Of a stretch of 64,000 bases of DNA, positions 1-7,104 are shown piece after piece (position 1 is the stretch's first letter; each line of letters starts with the position of its first letter). The DNA comes from JAMLJG01 sp035327585 (GTDB taxonomy: Bacteria > Verrucomicrobiota > Kiritimatiellia > CAIVKH01): contig DAOLDD010000003.1 in the NCBI GenBank assembly GCA_035327585.1, positions 62,001 through 126,000 of the forward strand, read 5' to 3'. A program made the position numbers and the translations under genes. The notes below the pieces were generated by a model that was given only the letters and a program-made list of their open reading frames with translations, did no database searches and was not told the DNA's origin.

Positions 1-393
1 CGCGCGCTGGAAGGCGGCTTTGCGCTCGTCGTACTGGGCCTTTGCGGCCTTCAGGGCGGCTTTTTCCTCATCCTGTTCCAGCATCACCAGTACGTCACCC
101 TTGCGCACCTGCGCGCCATCCTGGAACCGGATTTCACGGACGAATTCGGTGAGGTTGGCGGTGATAAGCACCGACTCATTGGCTCGCGTCGTGCCGAGCG
201 CCTCGATCGTGTCGCCAAACCCGGATTCGAGCACAACCGGCGCAACGATCACGGATACCGGCCGCCCCCGCGCCCCACCCCCTGGCGGCTGCGCTGAGAC
301 CTCAACATTCCCGACGATCAACAGGGCCCCGCAAAGGATCGCCCGAAAAGCACACTGACGCCATCGCGTGGCGGACGCTTGCAAACATCGCAT
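1..393 (-). CDS. RND efflux periplasmic adaptor (HlyD/MFP family), N-terminal part
   Basis: The gene runs off the left edge; 131 codons are visible from an ATG at 393. The N-terminus has a basic stretch and a hydrophobic signal sequence (around residues 17-33), then a Pro/Gly-rich linker. After this comes the typical adaptor start: VSVIVAPV, then TIEALGTTRANESV and ITANLTEFVREI, then the biotinyl-lipoyl-like half motif GAQVRKGDVLVMLEQDEEKAALKAA, which enters an Ala/Lys-rich helical hairpin. Proteins of this family link an inner-membrane RND pump to an outer-membrane channel. The pump gene would be expected just outside the window. An imperfect palindrome lies 82 bases upstream and may be its operator. 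The family call is confident; the substrate cannot be told. Confidence 0.85.
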   Translation of the reverse strand, partial: MRCLQASATRWRQCAFRAILCGALLIVGNVEVSAQPPGGGARGRPVSVIVAPVVLESGFGDTIEALGTTRANESVLITANLTEFVREIRFQDGAQVRKGDVLVMLEQDEEKAALKAAKAQYDERKAAFQRA

Positions 394-474
394 GATTCAA
401 CCCTCCGGGCGTGCAACCCCGCGTGCGCTGGCGGTCATCGTCAGCAGAAATGGGTTCGACACATATGGACAACC

Positions 475-514
475 GTCGTTCAAGCCTATCGTATATTTCA
501 GATAGTTCAACGAC
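475..514. promoter_or_regulatory. 40-bp imperfect palindrome, operator candidate
   Basis: The outer arms GTCGTT (475-480) and AACGAC (509-514) match perfectly, and inner arms CTATC and GATAG flank an AT-rich centre. It lies between the glycosyltransferase stop and the efflux adaptor start. A repressor-type operator for the efflux operon is the simplest reading; no regulator gene is adjacent, so this is inference. Confidence 0.4.
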
Positions 515-535
515 GGGGTGCCCGAAACCATCCGT

Positions 536-1690
536 TCAACCAGCGCGGCAGCCAACCAGCGCTTCGTCCAGAATCGAAGCGTAGGCCTGCGCAAACGCCT
601 GGACGCGCGGGAGCACGCGCTCGCGCGCCGACGCCGCCGCGCGCTGCTCCTCATCAGGATTCCACGCATCCAACGCAGCCGCCATGCACGAGGCCAGTCC
701 ATCCGCATCATCGGGCGAAAAATAAGCGGCACGGGGCGGGTCCTGTTCGCTATGCACGGGCAGATCGGACAGCAGGATGGATTTCCCCATGCTGCGCGCC
801 TCTTCCACCGAAGTGCTCCACCCCTCGAAGCGCGAGGGGTTGATCACCGCGATGGATTCGCGCATGAGCGCGAAGGTCGAGCGATGATCGAGCAAGCCGA
901 GAAAACGGAAATGATCTTCGAGTCCGATTTCCGAGACCCGCGCCCGCAATCGCCCGGCATGTTCCGTGCCCGCGCCATCCGCCGCTGCGCCGGTGCTGAC
1001 CACCAGCGGGCAGGCGCCGCGGGCGCGCAGCCGCAACAACGCCTCCGCCACCAAGGCATGATTTTTGTGCGCCCACAGTTGGTTCGGAACATGGAAGTAT
1101 GGACGCGTGATGCCCAGCCGCGCGAGAATCAACGTCCGCTCCACCGGCTCGGGTTCAACTGGAGGAAACACGGCGAAACGCAGCACGCGGGCCTTCTCGA
1201 CATACGCCGGATGGAAGCGCGCGTAATCCGCGCGGACCGCAACGCTGCTCAACATCACGAGTTGCGCCTCCGCGGCCATCCGGGCGTGGCGCTCATCGCG
1301 CCGCCGCCGCTCCTCATGCGAAAAAAAGTCGGGCAAATGCCGGTGCTGGAAATCGGGTATCCAGCCCGCAAAAGGCACGTGACTCCCGCGCGGCGGTTGG
1401 GCGAGATGCGAGGCCACATCAATGCGATGCGCGCGCAGGTGGCGTTCATAAATGAAGCCCGGTTGCAGACGCCCGCGCAATCCGCTCCAGCTCCACGGGG
1501 ACGGCGCGGGTGGGCGCGGAATCGCCGGGCATTCATCGAGCGGGGCGGGTCGATCCGGGGCCGTGTCGAACACGACCGGCTGGATGGACCGCTCCGACAG
1601 CGTCCGGAGCGCACGCGCGAGGTTCGCGAAATAGTTGAGCCCGCCCGTCCAACCTTTGGCCGTTGGCAATTTCCAGAGGACACGCATCAT
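536..1690 (-). CDS. glycosyltransferase, GT-B fold (family 4-like)
   Basis: A 384-residue protein that probably transfers a sugar from a nucleotide donor onto a surface glycan or lipid. The N-terminal half has the opening KGWTGGLNYFANLARAL typical of retaining GT-B enzymes. The C-terminal half holds the donor-binding region, with HKNHALVAEAL near 208 and an E-x7-E motif at E289/E297 (RFEGWSTSVEEA), which normally binds the nucleotide sugar. The ATG at 1690 overlaps the stop of the upstream epimerase gene by four bases (ATGA), so the two are almost certainly cotranscribed and may act on the same glycan. The family is clear but the sugar and acceptor are unknown. Confidence 0.85.
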   Translation of the reverse strand: MMRVLWKLPTAKGWTGGLNYFANLARALRTLSERSIQPVVFDTAPDRPAPLDECPAIPRPPAPSPWSWSGLRGRLQPGFIYERHLRAHRIDVASHLAQPPRGSHVPFAGWIPDFQHRHLPDFFSHEERRRRDERHARMAAEAQLVMLSSVAVRADYARFHPAYVEKARVLRFAVFPPVEPEPVERTLILARLGITRPYFHVPNQLWAHKNHALVAEALLRLRARGACPLVVSTGAAADGAGTEHAGRLRARVSEIGLEDHFRFLGLLDHRSTFALMRESIAVINPSRFEGWSTSVEEARSMGKSILLSDLPVHSEQDPPRAAYFSPDDADGLASCMAAALDAWNPDEEQRAAASARERVLPRVQAFAQAYASILDEALVGCRAG

Positions 1691-2610
1691 GCGACGCCCC
1701 CGGCACGAAACCAGCGTGCATATTCGGCAACGGCGTCCTGTAGATCCACGCGCGGTTCGAACCCCCAGGCTCGGGCGCGCCGGATATCCGCGACGTAACG
1801 CGGCGGGTCATACGGGCGGACGCTCCCCGTAAAGCGCGGTTGCCATCGCGGATCACCGCACGCCCCGAACATGTCGAGCATATCCGCGACGCGCACGCCG
1901 CGACCGGCGCCGCCATTGATCACCGGACAGCCCGACGAGGCGTGTTCCGCCGCGATGCAGAGCAGACGGACGGCATCGGACACATGAAGCCAGTCGCGTA
2001 CCTCCTCTCCCGTGCCGTCGAATACCGGCTCGCCGCGTTCGACCCTGCGCGCGGCGTCCCACAGCAGTTGCTTCCGCAAGCCCGGCCCGAGCACGGAAAA
2101 GAAGCGCACAACCGCCACGGGAATCGCATGCGTGCGCCCGTAGGTCCGGCACAACTCCTCCGCCATCCATTTGTGCAGGCCGTAGGGACTGACCGGCGAC
2201 AGAGGCGTATCCTCCGGGATGCAATCGGAGTCGACCCTTCCATAAACCGCGCCGCTGGAGGCGAGCACAACCACGGGCGCCGACGCACACCCGCGGGCGA
2301 ATTCCAGCACCTCCGCCACGGTGCCAACGTTCTCACGATAGTCCTCCCGTGGACGCGCGATGGAGTCTCCGACGGTTCCGCCGCCTGCCAGATGCAGCAC
2401 TGCGTCTGGCGCACCGACGTGCGCGGCGAGATCGCGAAGGGCTTCGCGGTTTACCGCACCGGCCGACCAGGCGGCGAGGCCCCGGGGCGGTACTCCGCTG
2501 TTCGACAGACGCCCGACTCCGGCAACGATGTCACCGCGACGCAGCAGTTCAACGCACACATGGCGACCGATGAATCCCGCCGCGCCGGTGACGAACCAGA
2601 GTTTTTGCAC
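1687..2610 (-). CDS. NAD-dependent epimerase/dehydratase (extended SDR)
   Basis: I take the GTG at 2610 as the start because it places the Rossmann motif TGAAGFIG (Gly9, Gly12, Gly15) at the N-terminus; the open frame extends further upstream but only through the end of serS. The protein is 307 residues. It carries the SDR catalytic pattern: LASSGAVYG around residue 118 and YGLHK with Tyr143/Lys147. Family members interconvert or dehydrate nucleotide sugars such as UDP-glucose or GDP-mannose derivatives in the cytoplasm. It overlaps the following glycosyltransferase by four bases, which supports a shared sugar pathway. No good Shine-Dalgarno is seen at the GTG, so the start is the least certain point. 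Confidence 0.85.
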   Translation of the reverse strand: MQKLWFVTGAAGFIGRHVCVELLRRGDIVAGVGRLSNSGVPPRGLAAWSAGAVNREALRDLAAHVGAPDAVLHLAGGGTVGDSIARPREDYRENVGTVAEVLEFARGCASAPVVVLASSGAVYGRVDSDCIPEDTPLSPVSPYGLHKWMAEELCRTYGRTHAIPVAVVRFFSVLGPGLRKQLLWDAARRVERGEPVFDGTGEEVRDWLHVSDAVRLLCIAAEHASSGCPVINGGAGRGVRVADMLDMFGACGDPRWQPRFTGSVRPYDPPRYVADIRRARAWGFEPRVDLQDAVAEYARWFRAGGVA

Positions 2611-2641
2611 ACGCGCTCGTTTGGCCGGATTTTCCCGAGGG

Positions 2642-3916
2642 TCAGGTGGCGGGCACGATGCGGTCCAGGCCGCCCATGTAGGGACGGATGGCCTCGGGCA
2701 GCACGACGCTGCCGTCCGCCTGCTGTCCGTTTTCGAGGATCGCCACGACGAGGCGCGCGAGCGCGACGCCGGAGCCGTTAAGCGTGTGTACGAAGGCGGG
2801 TTTGCCGTCCGCATTTCGATGGCGGATGCCCGCGCGACGCGCCTGGAAATCCTCAAAATTGCTGCACGACGAAACCTCGAGCCAGCCGTTGTGACCCGGC
2901 GCCCAGAGTTCGATGTCGTAGCACTTCGCGGCGGCGAAACTCATGTCGCCCGCGCACAACTGCAGCACGCGGTAGTGCAGGCCCAGCTTCTTGAGGATCG
3001 CCTCGGCGTGGCCGACCAGCTTCTCCAGCTCGTCGTAGGACTTCGCCGGATCGACGAACCGCACCATCTCGACCTTGTCGAACTGGTGGACGCGGATGAG
3101 CCCGCGCGTCTCGCGACCCGCCGCACCTGCTTCGCGGCGGAAGCACGGCGTGTAGGCGGCGAACGCGACCGGCAGGGGCCGGTCAATGATCTCGTCGCGG
3201 AAATAGTTCGTCACCGGCACCTCGGCCGTCGGGATCAACCACAGGTCGTCCACCGGCATGTGGTACATGTCGTCCTTCAGCTTCGGCAACTGACCGGTGC
3301 CGGTCATCGACGCGCTGTTCACGACGAATGGCGGCGCCATCTCCACGTAGTCGTGTTCGGTCGTGTGCGTATCCAGCATGAACTGGATCAGCGCGCGCTC
3401 CAGCCGCGCCCCGAGGCCGAGGTAAAGCGGGAAGCCCGCGCCCGTCATGCGCGTGGCGCGCTCGAAGTCGAACAGCCCCAGTTTGTCGCCAATTTCAAAG
3501 TGCGGCAGCGGCTTGAAATCGAACGTACGCGGCTCGCCCACGACCCGCACGACCTGATTGGCCGACGCATCGTGCCCATCCTGTACGCTCGCGTGCGGCA
3601 GGTTCGGCACGGCCAGCCAAAGGGTATTCAGCTTTTCTTCCGTCTCACGGACCTGCTGGTCGAGCGCGGCGATGCGGTCGCCCGCGGTGCGCATTTCCGC
3701 CATGATCGCGGACGCGTCCTCGCCCTTCTTCTTGAGGATGCCGATCTCCTTGGAAACCGTGTTGCGCCTGCTTTTCAACGCCTCCACCTCCGCGAGCAGC
3801 GCGCGGCGCTCGCGATCGAGGGCCAGGATGGCGTCGAGGTCGACGGATGAATTCTTGCGGCGCAGGCCCTCGCGGACCTCGTTTTCGTTTTCGCGCAGGC
3901 GTTTCAGGTCGAGCAC
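2642..3916 (-). CDS. serS: serine--tRNA ligase
   Basis: A 424-residue class II aminoacyl-tRNA synthetase that charges tRNA-Ser. The N-terminus (MLDLKRLRENENEVREGLRRK) begins the long antiparallel coiled-coil arm that grips the tRNA variable arm, up to about residue 105. The catalytic core shows motif 2 (FRREAGAAGRETRGLIRVHQF) and motif 3 (GSGVALARLVVAILE) near the C-terminus, ending ..AIRPYMGG as usual. Length matches the family norm (about 420-430). It lies four bases after the preceding small secreted protein gene on the same strand. Confidence 0.97.
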   Translation of the reverse strand: MLDLKRLRENENEVREGLRRKNSSVDLDAILALDRERRALLAEVEALKSRRNTVSKEIGILKKKGEDASAIMAEMRTAGDRIAALDQQVRETEEKLNTLWLAVPNLPHASVQDGHDASANQVVRVVGEPRTFDFKPLPHFEIGDKLGLFDFERATRMTGAGFPLYLGLGARLERALIQFMLDTHTTEHDYVEMAPPFVVNSASMTGTGQLPKLKDDMYHMPVDDLWLIPTAEVPVTNYFRDEIIDRPLPVAFAAYTPCFRREAGAAGRETRGLIRVHQFDKVEMVRFVDPAKSYDELEKLVGHAEAILKKLGLHYRVLQLCAGDMSFAAAKCYDIELWAPGHNGWLEVSSCSNFEDFQARRAGIRHRNADGKPAFVHTLNGSGVALARLVVAILENGQQADGSVVLPEAIRPYMGGLDRIVPAT

Positions 3917-3920
3917 GGGA

Positions 3921-4529
3921 TTATTCCCCCAGGAGGTTGTAGGGATTTTCGGGATCGAGCGGCAGCCCGAACGCGCGTGCGCGCTGCTGCAACTGGTAGA
4001 GCCAGGGCGGATCCAGGTTGCGCCCCATCAGGTCGAGCTCCTCCATCGTGGAGTAAAATGCCATCGCGCTTTCCGGGTTCGGGCTCAATTCCAAGCCGAG
4101 CAGCGTGCCGATGCCGCGGATCACCTGGCGCTCCATGCGGCGGCCAAACGTCTCCTCATCCGCGTCCTTTTCCATCAGGTTGACATTTACGACCACCACG
4201 CGCAGATCGGGGTTGAAGATGCCGTGATTCGGCAATTCCTGTTCGCTCTTGAGCAGGACGATCACGCCGAGATCTTCAGGGACCAGGCGGGCCGACGCTT
4301 CCTGCGCCACGGCATCCAGCGACTCGCCCTTCGTATCCAGCGCTTCACCCCTTGGCACCGGAATCGCGAGTTGTTCCTCCGCCCACGCCTTCACGCGCGT
4401 CACGACGGCCTCATCCACCGGCCCCGCCACCACCAGCGCCACGGGACTCCGCGGCGAGGCCTGCTCCAGGGCTTCCTCGCCAAAGGCCAGCCAGGGCGCG
4501 ACCATCAACAACAGCATGAGCATACGCAT
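3921..4529 (-). CDS. secreted archaemetzincin-like protein lacking metal ligands
   Basis: The ATG at 4529 is chosen because a GGAGG lies just upstream and the protein then begins with a signal peptide (MRMLMLLLMVAPWLAFG). The mature part (about 185 residues) resembles archaemetzincins (peptidase family M54): NPDLRVVVVNVNLM is followed by a segment reading VIRGIGTLLGLELSPNPESAM. In active members the same place reads approximately HELGHTLGLGHC-NP-C-M. The alignment by eye keeps the Gly, Leu and Pro-Asn-Pro frame, but all three zinc-binding His, the catalytic Glu and the structural Cys are replaced. It is probably a catalytically dead, exported relative. The gene sits directly upstream of serS. 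The function is unknown. Confidence 0.6.
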   Translation of the reverse strand: MRMLMLLLMVAPWLAFGEEALEQASPRSPVALVVAGPVDEAVVTRVKAWAEEQLAIPVPRGEALDTKGESLDAVAQEASARLVPEDLGVIVLLKSEQELPNHGIFNPDLRVVVVNVNLMEKDADEETFGRRMERQVIRGIGTLLGLELSPNPESAMAFYSTMEELDLMGRNLDPPWLYQLQQRARAFGLPLDPENPYNLLGE

Positions 4530-4578
4530 GAATTTCCCTCCAAAAATCCAAACCAGTGTACGCCTTTCACGCCGCCGA

Positions 4579-5091
4579 TCAAGATTCGCCGAAGAGTTCC
4601 TCAATGAAGAACTGGGTTTTCGGCGGAATGTGTCGGCGCGGGTAGAATTCCTCAATGATGGCATACACGTCCTCCGGCTTCCCGAGGGCTAGATGCCTGA
4701 TCAGGAACCTCACGTCGGATCCGTCGTTCGTGTCGAAACGGGCGGAGATGCACTTCATGGCCAGCATATATTCCGCCGTCGGAGCCCAGACGCGGAGATT
4801 CGACAGATTGAGGACATCGACCGTTGGCGGATGACTCAGGAAGTAGCCTTTGGCGGCATCGTTGAGCCAGTCGTCGGGAACACCCTCCCTTTTCGCGACG
4901 CGCAATGCGGCTTTCCGGATTTCGCGCGTCGGTTCAAAAATGCCGTCGACATCCTTCGTCGATTTCCTTGCCTTGAACACCAGACACATCACGGCCCCGC
5001 CGCACATGCCGATTTCTCCAATGACGCCCTTCTCGCGCAATTCTTCATTAAGCGAATGCAGAAGGGCTTTGATTTTATCAGTCGTCAACAT
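4579..5091 (-). CDS. DUF6036-like nucleotidyltransferase, putative toxin-antitoxin component
   Basis: A 170-residue protein starting at ATG 5091 (MLTTDKIKALL). It has a minimal nucleotidyltransferase pattern: GGAVM at residues 31-35 followed by the Asp pair DVD at 47-49, then VDVLNLSNLRVWAPTAEYMLAMK. The last segment is typical of DUF6036/AbiEii-related proteins that are often encoded beside an HTH or sensor gene. Here the start lies two bases after the stop of an XRE-type regulator, so the two genes form a pair. By analogy it may modify tRNA or proteins as a toxin, or act as a defence module, but neither activity can be shown from sequence. Confidence 0.65.
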   Translation of the reverse strand: MLTTDKIKALLHSLNEELREKGVIGEIGMCGGAVMCLVFKARKSTKDVDGIFEPTREIRKAALRVAKREGVPDDWLNDAAKGYFLSHPPTVDVLNLSNLRVWAPTAEYMLAMKCISARFDTNDGSDVRFLIRHLALGKPEDVYAIIEEFYPRRHIPPKTQFFIEELFGES

Positions 5092-5093
5092 GA

Positions 5094-5660
5094 TCAGGCC
5101 CTGTCCAGGAAGTTGCCGAGGACAAACAGATTTCTCGCCCGATAGGCGGCCGGCGACTCCACCAACGCCGAAGCCTTGAGGTTCTCCACACCGGACACGA
5201 ACCACGGACGCTCCAGGCACGGAACCCCCCGGCACCAAAACGGGACGGCGATCCCAACTTCCGCGCAAAGGGCCTCAACTGTGGATGCGAGGAGCGCGCG
5301 GAACTGGGCATCCAATTCGTCGATCGGAGAACGCTCGATCAAACGCGAGCCCCCAACACTTCGGAACCGGTCTACGAAGTCGAACAGGTGAATCCGCCAG
5401 GAGTCGAGCCCTTCATGATGGATGCGTATGGAGACATCCTCAACGGAATCCGGCTCAATCGACAGAAAGCGCCCATGGAAGTAATCCAATCCGCCCTCCG
5501 GCAGCCCCAATGCCCGGCCCACGTTCGACAGGCTTCCCACCCGCCAGTTGTGGCCAGGGGATTCCAGCTGCTGCACACACCGGAACGAAACCCCCGCCTT
5601 TCGGGCCAGCACCCGCTGCGATAGTCCCCGAGCGTTCCTGATTGCTGCCAGTGTTTCCAT
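5094..5660 (-). CDS. XRE-family HTH regulator paired with the nucleotidyltransferase
   Basis: A 188-residue protein; the ATG at 5660 puts the HTH right at the N-terminus (METLAAIRNARGLSQRVLARKAGVSFRCVQQLE, residues 1-33). This is a classical XRE/Cro-type DNA-binding domain. The remaining 130 residues, rich in Trp and Phe (GGLDYFHGRFLSIEPDSVEDV, then FWCRGVPCLERPWFVSG), are not recognised and may bind the downstream nucleotidyltransferase. A perfect 7-bp inverted repeat lies 15 bases upstream of the start, as expected for autoregulation. The pair stands immediately downstream of trmD, where rplS is found in many genomes. Confidence 0.7.
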   Translation of the reverse strand: METLAAIRNARGLSQRVLARKAGVSFRCVQQLESPGHNWRVGSLSNVGRALGLPEGGLDYFHGRFLSIEPDSVEDVSIRIHHEGLDSWRIHLFDFVDRFRSVGGSRLIERSPIDELDAQFRALLASTVEALCAEVGIAVPFWCRGVPCLERPWFVSGVENLKASALVESPAAYRARNLFVLGNFLDRA

Positions 5661-5675
5661 GCCAACCACCCTGCA

Positions 5676-5695
5676 TGACATACTATAATATGTCA
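5676..5695 (-). promoter_or_regulatory. palindromic operator of the HTH/nucleotidyltransferase pair
   Basis: TGACATA (5676-5682) and TATGTCA (5689-5695) form a perfect inverted repeat around CTATAA. On the minus strand it follows directly on a TTGACA (5697-5692) that could be a -35 box, so bound regulator would block the promoter. It lies 15 bases before the regulator start codon. Confidence 0.55.
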
Positions 5696-5748
5696 AGTCT
5701 TGCCAACAGGCCACCCAATGCCCGCTGTGATTGCGCCTACGGGTACGG

Positions 5749-6414
5749 CTACAGCAAGTCCGGACGACGGGCGCGGGTTCGGGTCTCGGACTGGGCGGCG
5801 CGCCAGCGTGCGATTTCCTCGTGGTGGCCGGAGAGCAGCGCTTCGGGCACCCGCATGCCGCGAAATTCGGCGGGGCGGGTGTACTGGGGGTATTCCAGCG
5901 CGGACTCGCTGAACGATTCCTGCTCGGCCGCCCCCTCCCCGCCCAGGACGCCCGGCAACAAGCGAACCACGGCGTCGATCACCACGGCGGCAGGCAACAC
6001 CCCGTTGGTCAACACGTAATCGCCTATCGACAGTTCATCCGTCACCAGCGCCTCGCGTACGCGCTCGTCCACGCCCTCGTAATGGCCGCAGATAAAGATG
6101 AGGTGCTGGGCCGCAGACAATTCCCTCGCCACGGCCTGCTTGAATACGCGCCCCTGCGGGCACATCAGCACGACGCGGCTCTCCGGGGTTCGCAGGGATT
6201 CGACGGCGGCGAAAATGGGCTCCGGCTTCATCACCATGCCCGGTCCGCCCCCGAAGGGACGGTCGTCGGTGGTCTGGTGCTTGTCGGTGGCGAAATCGCG
6301 CAGATTGACGGTGCGGAGGTCGAGCGCTCCCTTTTGCGCGGCCCGTTTCATCATGCTGGCGCGGAGGAACCCGTCCAGCATTTCGGGGAAAATGGTGATA
6401 ACGTCGATGCGCAT
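5749..6414 (-). CDS. trmD: tRNA (guanosine(37)-N1)-methyltransferase
   Basis: A 221-residue SPOUT-class enzyme that uses S-adenosylmethionine to methylate G37 of tRNAs reading CNN-type codons, preventing +1 frameshifting. The N-terminus MRIDVITIFPEMLDGFL is characteristic, followed by TDDRPFGGGPGMVMKPEP (the substrate loop) and the trefoil-knot SAM site with YEGVDERV and SIGDYVLTNG. It is a little short at the C-terminus compared with the E. coli enzyme (about 255). It belongs to the ffh-rpsP-khpA-trmD cluster, but the usual rimM gene between khpA and trmD is missing; that space holds an inverted repeat instead. Confidence 0.96.
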   Translation of the reverse strand: MRIDVITIFPEMLDGFLRASMMKRAAQKGALDLRTVNLRDFATDKHQTTDDRPFGGGPGMVMKPEPIFAAVESLRTPESRVVLMCPQGRVFKQAVARELSAAQHLIFICGHYEGVDERVREALVTDELSIGDYVLTNGVLPAAVVIDAVVRLLPGVLGGEGAAEQESFSESALEYPQYTRPAEFRGMRVPEALLSGHHEEIARWRAAQSETRTRARRPDLL

Positions 6415-6427
6415 GACAAAACAGGCG

Positions 6428-6530
6428 CACCGCAGAGACGCGGAGAACGCGGAGAAAACAAGTTCGGCGAGAAACCGGACGAGCCTGAAAAATTCAAATG
6501 GCCCTCCGCGCTCTCAGCGTCTCTGCGGTG
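6428..6530. repeat. 103-bp inverted-repeat element between khpA and trmD
   Basis: The 14-bp terminal arms CACCGCAGAGACGC (6428-6441) and GCGTCTCTGCGGTG (6517-6530) are perfect reverse complements, and the match continues imperfectly inward (GGAGAACGCGGAG versus CTCCGCGCTCTCA). The motif belongs to the same dispersed family as 22687-22720 and 39401-39430. It fills the position where rimM is usually found. Confidence 0.75.
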
Positions 6531-6535
6531 ATTCT

Positions 6536-6766
6536 CTATTCGATGACTTCCAGCACCGCGCGGCGATTGTCCTTGGCCGCGAGGGCCGAGACCAGCGCAC
6601 GCATGGACTGGATGACCTTGCCGTTTTTGCCGATCACCTTGCCGACATCGTCGGCATGGCACCGGACCTCCATCAGCACGGTCTTCTCGCCTTCCAGCGA
6701 GGTGATCTGCAGGTCATTCGGATGATCGATGAACCGGCGCAGGGTATCCTGAACAAAGGCTTTCAT
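6536..6766 (-). CDS. khpA: KH-domain RNA-binding protein KhpA
   Basis: A 76-residue single type II KH domain. The sequence starts MKAFVQDTLRRFIDHPNDLQI and contains the RNA-binding loop VIGKNGKVIQSMRALV (the GxxG motif is GKNG). KhpA proteins bind many RNAs, usually as a dimer with KhpB, and affect cell-envelope gene expression and division. Length and position between rpsP and trmD are those of the conserved ribosomal/SRP cluster. Confidence 0.93.
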   Translation of the reverse strand: MKAFVQDTLRRFIDHPNDLQITSLEGEKTVLMEVRCHADDVGKVIGKNGKVIQSMRALVSALAAKDNRRAVLEVIE

Positions 6767-6783
6767 GGCGGGGCCGGACGACG

Positions 6784-7065
6784 TTACGCCGTCGCTTCAG
6801 CGGGCGCGGCCACAGCCGCGGCCGGCTTGGCCTTGCGCTGCTTCTTGACCAGCGACGCCACGGAATCCGTGAGGAGCGCACCACGCGCGAGCCAGTGGTC
6901 GATGCGTTCGAGCTTCAGTTCCAGGTTGTTTTTCGCCAGCTTGGGATCGTACCAGCCGACGTTTTCCAGATAGCTACCGTTGATCTTGCGCTTAATGTCC
7001 GCGACGACAATGCGGTAGAAGGGCTTCTTGTTGCTGCCCATGCGCACCATGCGAATTTTGACCAT
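6784..7065 (-). CDS. rpsP: 30S ribosomal protein S16
   Basis: A 93-residue protein beginning MVKIRMVRMGSNKKPFYRIVVAD, the canonical S16 N-terminus, followed by GSYLENVGWYDP and the helix ERIDHWLARGALLTDSVASLVKK. The last 15 residues are an Ala/Pro-rich tail that is not part of the conserved fold. S16 is an early-binding protein of the small subunit. The gene sits between ffh and khpA in the conserved order. Confidence 0.97.
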   Translation of the reverse strand: MVKIRMVRMGSNKKPFYRIVVADIKRKINGSYLENVGWYDPKLAKNNLELKLERIDHWLARGALLTDSVASLVKKQRKAKPAAAVAAPAEATA

Positions 7066-7104
7066 GCTTCCTCCGTGCTCCCGAAATAAGCGGGCTGTGA
7101 TACC

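Noticed and set aside
2360..3850. Long plus-strand open frame of 496 codons opposite serS
   Set aside because: It is a shadow of serS and the epimerase; composition is typical of antisense reading in GC-rich DNA and no family fits.
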